Origin: Dehalococcoidia bacterium
GTDB lineage: Bacteria; Chloroflexota; Dehalococcoidia; Bin125
Length of the DNA: 64,000 nucleotides
Direction of reading: 5' to 3'
Assembly: GCA_022825855.1 (NCBI GenBank)
Contig: JAJDWB010000018.1
Coordinates: 1-64,000 of the forward strand
Shown: in pieces, positions 9,216 to 16,841 of the stretch
Layout of the letters: the number at the start of each line of letters is the position of its first letter
Position numbering within the stretch: position 1 is the stretch's first letter
The notes under the pieces: model-generated
Told to the model about the DNA's origin: nothing
Databases searched by the model: none
What the model saw: only the letters and a program-made list of their open reading frames with translations
Translations under genes and position numbers: made by a program

Positions 9216-11228
9216 ATGGGCATGATGGGCGGCGGCATGGCCGGAGGCTGGACCTCCAACCTGGGCGGCGGCGGACACGGTCCGCGCAGTTCCTGGGCGT
9301 CGTCGGCGTCGATGGCCGACGGCTGGGACAAGGAATACGGCTCGCTCTACAACCCGCGGCTCGTGCGACGCTTCGGCCGCTACATCGGCCCGCACAAGAA
9401 GCGCCTGGGCGCGGCAATTCTCGCCAATATCTTCTTTGCTGTCTCCTACAACATTCAGTTCTTCGTCGTCTATGAAGCGCTCAAGGGTGCATTGGAAGAC
9501 GGCGTTCTGTCGAACCTGGACGGAATCGCTATCGCATTCGGTGTGATCGTGCTGGTTGCGTGGGGGACAGAGTTCTTGCGTCAATGGTTGATGGCCAATG
9601 TGGGCCATCCGATCCTGAGACGGATGCGCCAGGAGGTCTTCGATCACCTGATGAAGTTGGAGCATCGCTTCTACGACCGCGGCGAAGTCGGGGCGATCAT
9701 GTCTCGCGTCACCTCCGACGTGCAGGTGTTGCAGGAAATGTTGACCTCGGGTGTGCTCACCGTGATTGGCGACATCTTCGGTCTCGTGATCGTCATGGGC
9801 TTCATGATCGCGATCGATTGGCAGTTGGCTCTGGTCTCGTTTGCCGTGCTGCCAATCCTGATCATCTCGATGGCCTGGTGGAGCAAGCGCGCGCGGATGG
9901 CGTTCCTCGAGACGCGCGTGGCGATTGCGGCGGTGAACTCGACCTTGAACGAAGACCTGAACGGCGTCCGCGTGGTGCAGAGCCTGAACCGCGAGTCGGA
10001 GAACGCCAAGCGCTTCGACCGGATCAACAACTGGAACCTGCGCGCGACGCGCCGGGCGGGCCTGCTCTCGGCGGCGATCATGCCGCTGGTGGAGATCCTG
10101 ATCGCCCTGGCGACGGCGCTGATCATCGTGGTCGCGGCGGTGCGCCTGAGTGGCGGCGGACTGGAAGAGGCGGCCGGTGTAGCGGCGATCATCGCCTTTG
10201 CCATCGGCATCCAGCGCTTCTTCGACCCGGTCCGCGACCTGGTCTTGCAGTACACGATGTTCCAGCGCGCGATGGCCGGAGCGGAGCGGGTCTTCGAAGT
10301 GCTCGACACCGAGCCCGAGATCGAAGACTCGCCGGACGCGGAGGATCTGCCGGACATCGCAGGGCATGTGCACTTCGACAACGTCTCGCTGGAATATGTG
10401 GACGGCGTGCGGGTGCTGTTCGACCTCGATCTGGAAGTGCAGCCGGGCGAGACGGTCGCGCTGGTCGGGGAGACCGGCGCGGGCAAGACGTCGATCACCT
10501 CGCTGATCACGCGCAACTACGAAGTGACCGAGGGCGCGGTGCGGATCGACGGGCACGACGTGCGCGAGGTCACACGGGCGTCGCTGGTGCAGCGCGTCGG
10601 CGTGGTCCTGCAGGATCCGTTCCTGTTCTCGGGCACGGTGCTGGACAACATCATGTACGGCAACCTCGGGGCGACGCGCGAGCAGGCGATTGACGCGGCG
10701 CGGGTAGTCGGCGCCGACGAGTGGATCGAGCGGCTGCCGCAGAGCTACGACACGCCGCTGGCGGAGCGGGCGCAGAACCTGTCGATCGGGCAGCGACAAC
10801 TGGTCGCCTTCGCCCGGGCGATCCTGAGCGATCCGCGCATACTGATCCTGGACGAGGCGACGGCGAACGTGGACTCGCAGACCGAGGCGCTGATCCAGCA
10901 GGCGATCGCGCGCGTGCTGCGCGGCCGGACGGCGTTCGTGATCGCGCACCGGCTGTCGACGATTCGCTCGGTCGACCGGATCATCGTGCTGGAGTACGGG
11001 CGGATCATGGAGCAGGGCACGCACGAGGAGCTGCTCCAGGTCGACGGCTACTACGCGAAGCTCTACCGGATGATGTATGCGGCGCAGGAGTCGGTGGAGT
11101 TCGACGAGGAGGCGGCGCTGGCGGTGCTCGACCGGATGCGGGAGCGGACGAGCGCGAGCGGCCGCAACGGGACGAACGGGACGGGATCGCGGTCGGATTC
11201 CAGCGAGCCGTCGCTGACGTTGGATTAG
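9216..11228 (+). CDS. ABC exporter half-transporter (subunit 2)
   Basis: This 670-aa partner subunit starts directly after the stop of subunit 1, so the two are co-translated. A Gly-rich N-terminal tail (about 35 residues) precedes the six-helix membrane domain. Walker A is GETGAGKT (418-425), and Walker B LILDEATANVD keeps the catalytic Glu. The signature is LSIGQ (522-526) rather than LSGGQ, as often seen in the subunit whose signature faces the degenerate site. Thus the pair should have one active site (this subunit's Walker motifs with subunit 1's FSGGQ) and one impaired site. The Ser/Thr/Asn-rich tail after residue 630 is poorly conserved. Confidence 0.93.
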   Translation: MGMMGGGMAGGWTSNLGGGGHGPRSSWASSASMADGWDKEYGSLYNPRLVRRFGRYIGPHKKRLGAAILANIFFAVSYNIQFFVVYEALKGALEDGVLSNLDGIAIAFGVIVLVAWGTEFLRQWLMANVGHPILRRMRQEVFDHLMKLEHRFYDRGEVGAIMSRVTSDVQVLQEMLTSGVLTVIGDIFGLVIVMGFMIAIDWQLALVSFAVLPILIISMAWWSKRARMAFLETRVAIAAVNSTLNEDLNGVRVVQSLNRESENAKRFDRINNWNLRATRRAGLLSAAIMPLVEILIALATALIIVVAAVRLSGGGLEEAAGVAAIIAFAIGIQRFFDPVRDLVLQYTMFQRAMAGAERVFEVLDTEPEIEDSPDAEDLPDIAGHVHFDNVSLEYVDGVRVLFDLDLEVQPGETVALVGETGAGKTSITSLITRNYEVTEGAVRIDGHDVREVTRASLVQRVGVVLQDPFLFSGTVLDNIMYGNLGATREQAIDAARVVGADEWIERLPQSYDTPLAERAQNLSIGQRQLVAFARAILSDPRILILDEATANVDSQTEALIQQAIARVLRGRTAFVIAHRLSTIRSVDRIIVLEYGRIMEQGTHEELLQVDGYYAKLYRMMYAAQESVEFDEEAALAVLDRMRERTSASGRNGTNGTGSRSDSSEPSLTLD

Positions 11229-11265
11229 ACCGACTCGAGTCGCATCAGCGTTAGCGGAGGCCGAC

Positions 11266-12063
11266 GTGGTCCAAAGCGGAGCGCCTGAAACCGCGTGCCG
11301 GCAGTGCGGAGCGTCCGTTCTCGTAGATGCGGCCTTTTGCAATAGCTGTGGAAGTCGTCTACAGGAGCGTTGTCCAACCTGTCAGGCGTCGAACCCACTA
11401 GGTAGCGCATACTGCCGAGAGTGCGGAGTCAGACTCGTCAGTGCCTCAGGAACCGAACAAGATCGCCAGGTCTGGGGAGGACCACGTGGTTCGGGGCGAC
11501 GCGAGCAACAAGGACAGACACGGCCAACACGCTCCAGTTGTCCGCGCTGCCGCTCGATCAACGAGGCAGGAGCGCTGTTCTGCTTCTCCTGCGGCCTCCC
11601 GTTGAACGACACTCAGTCGCAGGGATCGCAGTTCAATCAAGGAGTGTTGTTCGCGTCAGGCCTCAAACCTGTGGGGTTCTGGGCACGGCTGTTTGCGTGG
11701 ATCGTAGATGCCGTAGTCATCGGCGTAACTTCAGCCATCATCCAGGCTACTGTCTCCGGTGGAGGTCCAGTCGAAGCGATTGCGAGTGCTTCAACGGGTT
11801 GGGGCGCATTGGTTGGCCTTGCGTACTACGCGATTGGGGTCTCTGTCTGGTCAACCACTATCGGCAAGCGCATGATCAATGCATACGTCTTGCGGCCGGA
11901 TGGTTCGAAGGTTGGCCTATTGCGAGCTGTCGGTCGATGGTTGGCCTACATCCCGTCGACCTTGCTGTTGCTGGGCGGTTTCATCATTGCTGCATTCCGC
12001 GACGACAAACGGGCACTTCATGATCTGATCTGCGACACCGTCGTCGTGTACCGGCATAACTGA
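11266..12063 (+). CDS. RDD-family membrane protein with three zinc ribbons
   Basis: This 265-aa protein has three zinc-ribbon modules at its N-terminus: C11/C14-C25/C28, C36/C39-C50/C53 and C92/C95-C106/C109. An RDD domain with three to four transmembrane segments follows (about 137-262), seen in GFWARLFAWIVDA, the TIGKRMINAYVL segment and the final LHDLICDTVVV. The GTG start is supported by GGAGG (11256-11260), 5 nt upstream. The next gene, a PrsW-type protease, also carries zinc ribbons and begins 6 nt later, suggesting a shared membrane complex. Base composition is visibly lower in G+C than the neighbours. RDD proteins are of poorly known function; some are linked to ion transport. Confidence 0.82.
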   Translation: MVQSGAPETACRQCGASVLVDAAFCNSCGSRLQERCPTCQASNPLGSAYCRECGVRLVSASGTEQDRQVWGGPRGSGRREQQGQTRPTRSSCPRCRSINEAGALFCFSCGLPLNDTQSQGSQFNQGVLFASGLKPVGFWARLFAWIVDAVVIGVTSAIIQATVSGGGPVEAIASASTGWGALVGLAYYAIGVSVWSTTIGKRMINAYVLRPDGSKVGLLRAVGRWLAYIPSTLLLLGGFIIAAFRDDKRALHDLICDTVVVYRHN

Positions 12064-12069
12064 CTGCAA

Positions 12070-12933
12070 ATGCAGGCGCTGCTGACTTTCGCGATCGGGT
12101 TCGCGCCCGGCGCTCTCTGGTTGCGGTTCTTTCGTCGCCGTGATGGATTTCGACCCGTTCCGCGCCGCGTCCTCCTGATCACCTTTGCGTTGGGCATCGT
12201 TTCGACAATTCCAGCCGCCCTCATCAGCTTCGTCGCGCTTGACGCCAGTTCGCTTGATCCCGACACAGTTGAGCTTGTCTCGGTGGCGGCAGTGATGCTG
12301 TTGGTCGTGGGACCGGTTGAGGAGGCGTGTAAGTTCCTGGCCGTGCGGCTCTATGCCTTTCGCAGCTTGTACTTCGATGAACCCTCGGATGGCCTGATTC
12401 TCGCAGCGGCGGCCAGTTTGGGCTTTGCCTCGCTTGAGAATGTGCTGTACATCATCGAGTTTGGGCCACTCGTAATGCTCGCGCGTGCACCGTTGAGCAC
12501 ATTGGGGCATGTGGTCTTCGCGAGTTTCTGGGGTGAAGCTCTGGGTCGACAGGTGCAGGCTCGTGCTACGAGTGTGGCTTGGTTGCCAGTTGGACTAGGG
12601 TTGGCCGCTGTCTCACACGGCCTGTTCAATGTCGCAGTCACCACTTCTCCGTGGGCGGCGCTGCCGATCATCGCCGTAGGGCTTTGGTGGGTGTTGCACC
12701 GGCTCGGTTGGGCGCGTCGTGTATCGCCGTTTCGACTGCGGCGGAACTATCCCCAGACTGCTTGCTCCCGCTGCGGACGACGGGTGAATGTAGTTGCCAG
12801 ATTCTGTACTGGCTGCGGATCCACACTGGTGCTGAGGACTGGCCAGCCTATCTGGTGCAGCAACTGCGGTCGGGAAAACCAATCACAGGCCACGTACTGT
12901 ACTGATTGCGGCGATCGCTTTGAGCGAGCCTAA
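12070..12933 (+). CDS. PrsW-type intramembrane protease with C-terminal zinc ribbons
   Basis: This 287-aa polytopic membrane protein has the PrsW/abortive-infection-type protease motifs: GPVEEACKF with E84, E85 and K88; E104 and D107 in EPSDGL; E123-N124 in the SLEN motif; H147; and H183 in SHGLFN. These residues line the metal or catalytic centre in this superfamily. The C-terminal tail adds two zinc ribbons (C232/C235-C246/C249 and C263/C266-C277/C280). PrsW in Bacillus performs site-1 cleavage of an anti-sigma factor; whether this one does is unknown. It is probably translationally coupled to the RDD gene and overlaps the convergent ruvB stop by 4 bp. Low G+C compared with flanks. Confidence 0.8.
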   Translation: MQALLTFAIGFAPGALWLRFFRRRDGFRPVPRRVLLITFALGIVSTIPAALISFVALDASSLDPDTVELVSVAAVMLLVVGPVEEACKFLAVRLYAFRSLYFDEPSDGLILAAAASLGFASLENVLYIIEFGPLVMLARAPLSTLGHVVFASFWGEALGRQVQARATSVAWLPVGLGLAAVSHGLFNVAVTTSPWAALPIIAVGLWWVLHRLGWARRVSPFRLRRNYPQTACSRCGRRVNVVARFCTGCGSTLVLRTGQPIWCSNCGRENQSQATYCTDCGDRFERA

Positions 12934-14015
12934 TCCCCTGTCGATCCGAACAAGGCTCCCTGGTCGGGGGGCGAGTGCTTCTGCGTGAGCCCGAGGTGAG
13001 TCCAGGCGGCGGGCATGGCGACGCGGCCTCGAGGGGTTCGGGCGAGGAAGCCGAGCTGGATCAGGTAGGGCTCGTAGACGTCCATGACGGTGTCGGCGTC
13101 CTCGGCGATCGAGGCGGCGAGCGTGTCGAGGCCGACGGGGCCGCCGTTGAAGCCCTCGATCAGCGAACGCAGCAGATTGCGGTCGTGCTCGTCGAGACCG
13201 AGCTCGTCCACCCGCAGACCGCGCAACGCTTCATCGGCAACCTGCCGGGTGATGACGCCGTCGGCGCGGACCTCGGCGTAGTCGCGCACGCGGCGCAGCA
13301 GGCGGTTGGCGACCCTCGGCGTGCCGCGGGCGCGCTCGGCCAGCGTGCGCGCGCCGGCGGGCTGCAGCTCGACCTCGAGCGCCTCGGCGGAGCGGACGAT
13401 GACCTGTTCGAGTTCCGCCGTGCTGTAGAAGTCGAGCCGCTGGACCATGCCGAAGCGGTCGCGCAAGGGCGGCGAGATCATCGCGTAGCGTGTGGTCGCG
13501 CCGATCAGGGTGAAGGGTTTTACCGAGAGCTGGACGCTGCGAGCGGCGGGTCCGCTGCCGATCATCATGAAGAGCTGGAAGTCCTCCATGGCCGAGTAGA
13601 GCACTTCCTCGGCCGAGCGCGGGACGCGGTGAATCTCGTCGATGAAGAGCACGTCGTGGGTCTGCATGGTGGTGAGGATGGCGGCGATGTCGCCGGCGCG
13701 CTGGATCGCGGGGCCGCTGGTCGGCCTGAGGTTGACGCCGAGCTCGCGGGCGACGATCCGCGCCAGGGTGGTCTTGCCCAGTCCGGGAGGTCCGTAGAGG
13801 AGCAGGTGGTCGAGCGCCTCGTCGCGCCGGCGGGCGGCGTCGACGGCGATGCGGATCGACTCGTGCACGGTCGCCTGGCCGACGAAGTCCTCGAGCCGCG
13901 AGGGGCGCAGGGCGCGATCCTGGACATCGGGTTCCGACTCGGACCCGTCGATCACGCGTCCGACGGCTGCGCCTCCGTCGCTGGTTGCGCCCGGGTCCTC
14001 GTCCGCGGTGGTCAT
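12930..14015 (-). CDS. ruvB: Holliday junction branch migration helicase RuvB
   Basis: This 361-aa AAA+ motor drives branch migration of Holliday junctions together with RuvA. Walker A is GPPGLGKT (75-82), Walker B contains FIDEIHR, and sensor 1 is the GATTR motif; the C-terminal winged helix is seen up to LGLTQ. A 30-residue acidic N-terminal extension precedes the conserved core. The start overlaps the yqeK stop by 4 bp (ATGA), so ruvB is downstream in a yqeK-ruvB operon. ruvA and ruvC are not in the window, which is unusual for a ruvAB pair but common in high-GC or Chloroflexota-like genomes with scattered genes. Confidence 0.95.
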   Translation of the reverse strand: MTTADEDPGATSDGGAAVGRVIDGSESEPDVQDRALRPSRLEDFVGQATVHESIRIAVDAARRRDEALDHLLLYGPPGLGKTTLARIVARELGVNLRPTSGPAIQRAGDIAAILTTMQTHDVLFIDEIHRVPRSAEEVLYSAMEDFQLFMMIGSGPAARSVQLSVKPFTLIGATTRYAMISPPLRDRFGMVQRLDFYSTAELEQVIVRSAEALEVELQPAGARTLAERARGTPRVANRLLRRVRDYAEVRADGVITRQVADEALRGLRVDELGLDEHDRNLLRSLIEGFNGGPVGLDTLAASIAEDADTVMDVYEPYLIQLGFLARTPRGRVAMPAAWTHLGLTQKHSPPDQGALFGSTGD

Positions 14016-14599
14016 GGCATGCGCCGCAGGAAGGCGTTGCGGCTGGCGACCGCCAGCGGATGCAACGGACGGCCGCTGTTGAGCTGGGCCGAGAGGCGCC
14101 GTTCGAGAAAGAGCGCGGCGGCGGCGTAGAGATCCTGCTCGGCGGCGGCCGCGACGGCCGCGAGTCCGGGATCGGCCTGGACCTTCCTGGGGTCGATCTT
14201 GTCGGCGAGGAACACGGCCAGGGACTCGGGGGTGTAGTCGGGATGCGCAGTCGTGTGGTAGGCGATGGCGTCGAGGATGATCTCATGATCGACGCCGAGC
14301 ACCTCTCGCGAGTAGGCGCTGGCCAGGGGGCCGTGCAGGACGATCGGCGCGTCCTCTTCGTCGCGGCTGATGGGCACGCGGTAGTGGCGGGAGAGGGCGA
14401 GCAGCTCGGCGTCGCTGCAGTGCCGGAAGAGGTCGTGTCCGGCGGCGGCGGCGACGCAGACGTCGCGGTCGAGTTCGTGCACGGCGGCGAGGTGCCGGGC
14501 GCCGAGTTCGACGCGCTTGACGTGTCGTTGCAGCTTCTTGGGCCGGTCGGCCATCTCAGCGGCGAATGCCCCCCGGATCTCCTGCGGATCCGTCAGCAT
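14012..14599 (-). CDS. yqeK: YqeK-like HD-domain hydrolase (diadenosine tetraphosphatase family)
   Basis: This 195-aa protein matches the YqeK family of HD hydrolases, of which several members symmetrically cleave diadenosine tetraphosphate. The HD pair is at H55-D56, and the HG motif is at 89-90. The family C-terminal signature [10 protein letters not shown] (111-120) followed by LADKIDPRK (131-139) is intact. In many bacteria yqeK neighbours nadD and rsfS; here it is coupled to ruvB by an ATGA overlap and follows a membrane-protein gene with a 5-nt gap. The start at 14599 is chosen because longer frames upstream lie in the neighbouring gene. Confidence 0.82.
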   Translation of the reverse strand: MLTDPQEIRGAFAAEMADRPKKLQRHVKRVELGARHLAAVHELDRDVCVAAAAGHDLFRHCSDAELLALSRHYRVPISRDEEDAPIVLHGPLASAYSREVLGVDHEIILDAIAYHTTAHPDYTPESLAVFLADKIDPRKVQADPGLAAVAAAAEQDLYAAAALFLERRLSAQLNSGRPLHPLAVASRNAFLRRMP

Positions 14600-14604
14600 C
14601 GCGG

Positions 14605-15210
14605 TCACTTGCGGGCTCCGCGGTCGTCGGGCCGTTCGAGGTCTACGCCGATGAACTCGGAGACCGCCTTGCCCAGGTCGAGCGCTTCCTGGTGGGTGGG
14701 GAAGCGGCCGATGCGCAACTGGCCGCCGTCGGCGAAAGCGACGTGGGCGCTGTGCGACCCGCCGAACTGGAGCAGCAGCGGACGCGCGCGCTTCTCGGTC
14801 ATGGTGATCGACTCGACGTCGTAGAGATCGAAGTCCCAGTTGCGGTTGATCACCCAGAGCACCGATTGCCGCACGCGGGCCATATCGTCGGAGAGGTTGA
14901 AGTCGACTTCGAGGACGTCGCCGCCGACGACGCCGAGGACGGCCCAGAGAATCCCGCCGCCGAAGTAGCCGGCGGCGAGACCGATTACCGCCGTGCCCAG
15001 CGTGTCGCCTTCGCCGATCGTGGCGACCGCGATCAAGGCGGCGATCACGCCGGGAATCGCGCCATAGGCCCAGTTGGGCAAGGGCGACCAGAAGGTGCGC
15101 AGGCGCAACGTATCCTGATCGGGGTAGGAGAGCCGCACGATGGAGGAGCGAGTGGTTGGCTGGTTGGGCTCCTGGGCCTCGGCGTGCCGCCGTCGTCGTC
15201 TGCGTGCCAT
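14605..15210 (-). CDS. Hypothetical membrane protein
   Basis: This 201-aa protein is not assigned to a family. An Arg-rich basic N-terminus (residues 2-8) precedes a soluble stretch, two predicted transmembrane helices (about 46-66 and 71-95, Gly-rich), and a C-terminal domain of about 100 residues with mixed beta strands resembling a PH-like or YcxB-like domain. That comparison is an impression only. It is first in a leftward run with yqeK and ruvB and has a 5-nt gap to yqeK. Its start codon is only 17 nt from that of a divergent small membrane protein. Confidence 0.6.
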   Translation of the reverse strand: MARRRRRRHAEAQEPNQPTTRSSIVRLSYPDQDTLRLRTFWSPLPNWAYGAIPGVIAALIAVATIGEGDTLGTAVIGLAAGYFGGGILWAVLGVVGGDVLEVDFNLSDDMARVRQSVLWVINRNWDFDLYDVESITMTEKRARPLLLQFGGSHSAHVAFADGGQLRIGRFPTHQEALDLGKAVSEFIGVDLERPDDRGARK

Positions 15211-15226
15211 GAGCAGAGGCTATCGG

Positions 15227-15433
15227 ATGGGCCGCCCGGTGGCCGCGGTCGTCTCGCTGGCCGCCTGGCTGGCCGTCACCGCGCCGGCGCTGGCCGACTC
15301 GCACAGCCGCTACGCCGCGCCGCTCTGGACCTGGATCGCGGCGATCCTCGTGGCGGTCGGGCTGAGCCTGGCCGGGCTGCTGATCGGCTGGTGGTTCCTG
15401 CGCAAGAAGTCGCGGCTGGACGCCTCGGACTAG
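15227..15433 (+). CDS. Small single-pass membrane protein with signal peptide
   Basis: This 68-aa protein has an N-terminal signal peptide (hydrophobic AAVVSLAAWLAVTAPALA, about 5-22), a short external loop, one transmembrane helix (about 34-54), and a basic-to-acidic tail. The start is chosen at 15227 because AGAGG (15215-15219) lies 7 nt upstream; an upstream ATG at 15209 would overlap the start codon of the divergent gene. The function is unknown. It has no paralog in the window. Confidence 0.5.
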   Translation: MGRPVAAVVSLAAWLAVTAPALADSHSRYAAPLWTWIAAILVAVGLSLAGLLIGWWFLRKKSRLDASD

Positions 15434-15487
15434 CGGTCTCCGAGCATCGGCCGGCGCCATCGCCGCCGACTGTCATCGCACATACGA

Positions 15488-15519
15488 CAGAGGCGCCCTC
15501 CCGCGGGAGAGCGCCTCTG
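15488..15519. terminator. Stem-loop between convergent genes
   Basis: A 16-bp stem with one mismatch, running from CAGAGGCGC through CTCCCG and back, lies between the small membrane protein (ending 15433) and the acyl-CoA dehydrogenase (ending 15541 on the minus strand). Its position suggests bidirectional termination. There is no T-tract on either side. Confidence 0.55.
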
Positions 15520-15540
15520 GTCGGTTCGGACGATGCGCGA

Positions 15541-16671
15541 TTAGATGCCGAGCAGATCGGCGACCTTCTCGCGGTGGTGGTCGGCGTCGCCCCACATCAG
15601 CTCGGCCATCTTCTGGCGGCGGAAGTAGAGCTGGATGATGTACTCCTTGGTGAAGCCGATGCCGCCGTGGATCTGCTGGCCGTGGGCGACCACGCGGCGA
15701 GTCGCGTCGGAGCACCAGGCCTTGGCCATGGCGACCTGCAGGTCGGCGTCGTCCTCGCCCTCGGTCACGGCCCAGGCGGCGCGGTACATGATGAAGCGCG
15801 AGCCGTCGACGTCGGTGATCATGTCGGCGGCCTTGTGCTGGATTGCCTGGAAGGAACCGATCGGGCGACCGAACTGGATGCGCTCCTTGGCGTAGTCGAC
15901 CGAGATCTCGAAGTCGCGCTGGGCCAGACCGACCATGTAGGCGCAGTAGGCGACGGTGTAGTAGCGCTTGGCGATCTCGATGATCGGCCAGGCGCCGCCC
16001 TCGGGGCCGAGCAGCGCGTCGCCGCCGACGCGGACGTTGTTCAGGGTGACTTCGCACTGCTTGTCGGCGGCGATTGTCTGCAGGACGGTGGTCGAGAGGC
16101 CCTCGGCGTTGCCGGGCACGAGGAACATCGAGACGCCCTCGTCGCCCTCGGAGCCGGCGGCGCGGGCGACCACGACAATCGTGTCGCTGACGTGCGCGTC
16201 GGGAACGAACAGCTTGGTGCCGTTGAGCACATAGCCGTCGCCGTCGGGGGCGCAGGTCGCCTCGACGCCGTCGCTGTCGAAGCGGGCCGAGGGTTCGGTC
16301 AGGGCGAGCGTCATCACGTGCTGACCGGCGGCGACGGCGCTGCAGTACTGCTGCTTCTGCGCGTCGCTGCCGACGGCCTCGACGAGGCCGGAGCTGAGCA
16401 CGGTGTTGATGAACGGTCCCGGAACCAATGCGCGGCCGAACTCTTCCAGCAGCACGCACAGGTCGAGGAAGTTGAGGCCCGCGCCGCCGAGCTCTTCAGC
16501 GGTGATCAGGCCCATCCAGCCCTGGTTGGCCATGCCGTTCCAGAGGTCGTCGGTGTAGCCGCGCTCGTCCTCTTCCATGTCGCGGACGAGCTTTTCCGTG
16601 CACTCATTGGTGAGGAAATCGCGGGCGAAGTTCTTCAGCAGTTCCTGCTCTTCAGTCAGTCCGAGGTCCAT
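15541..16671 (-). CDS. Acyl-CoA dehydrogenase
   Basis: This 376-aa flavoprotein has the three-domain fold of acyl-CoA dehydrogenases, which oxidise acyl-CoA thioesters with FAD. The N-terminal helical domain contains WMGLITAEELGGAG. The middle domain contains LALTEPSARFDSDG, close to the usual LTEPxxGSD motif. The C-terminal domain ends in QIHGGIGFTKEY, the usual FAD/CoA-binding segment. The start at 16671 is chosen because a GGAGGATG site lies just upstream; a longer frame begins at 16734 without support. It stands alone, so the substrate chain is not evident. With two crotonase paralogs and four SDRs elsewhere it fits a general acyl-CoA catabolic repertoire. Confidence 0.9.
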   Translation of the reverse strand: MDLGLTEEQELLKNFARDFLTNECTEKLVRDMEEDERGYTDDLWNGMANQGWMGLITAEELGGAGLNFLDLCVLLEEFGRALVPGPFINTVLSSGLVEAVGSDAQKQQYCSAVAAGQHVMTLALTEPSARFDSDGVEATCAPDGDGYVLNGTKLFVPDAHVSDTIVVVARAAGSEGDEGVSMFLVPGNAEGLSTTVLQTIAADKQCEVTLNNVRVGGDALLGPEGGAWPIIEIAKRYYTVAYCAYMVGLAQRDFEISVDYAKERIQFGRPIGSFQAIQHKAADMITDVDGSRFIMYRAAWAVTEGEDDADLQVAMAKAWCSDATRRVVAHGQQIHGGIGFTKEYIIQLYFRRQKMAELMWGDADHHREKVADLLGI

Positions 16672-16841
16672 GTCATCCTCCGTCGCGGCCCGTGGTCCGT
16701 TGATCGGGTCCGCGTGTACGCCTGAGTTGGGCACGCGCGATTGCGCAGCGGTACTGAGGCTATCGGATAGCCGTCGATTGCGCCAGACAGCCGGATAGAC
16801 ATTGGAGCCGGCAAATCGCCGCGCGGCGCTAGGATCAGCGC

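Noticed and set aside
7164-11342. Very long minus-strand open frame of about 1390 codons opposite the ABC exporter genes
   Set aside because: It is a shadow produced by high third-position GC in the real plus-strand genes; composition is Arg/His/Asp-rich without any domain. Similar shadows at 167-2902, 34419-36236 and 38941-41880 are rejected for the same reason.
11266-12933. Genomic island or prophage fragment
   Set aside because: The lower G+C is visible, but no integrase, transposase, tRNA target or direct-repeat ends were seen; only a transfer of single genes can be suggested.
15209-15433. Start of the small membrane protein at the ATG 15209, overlapping the divergent start codon
   Set aside because: An AGAGG site 7 nt before the ATG at 15227 is better, and signal peptide position fits this shorter form.
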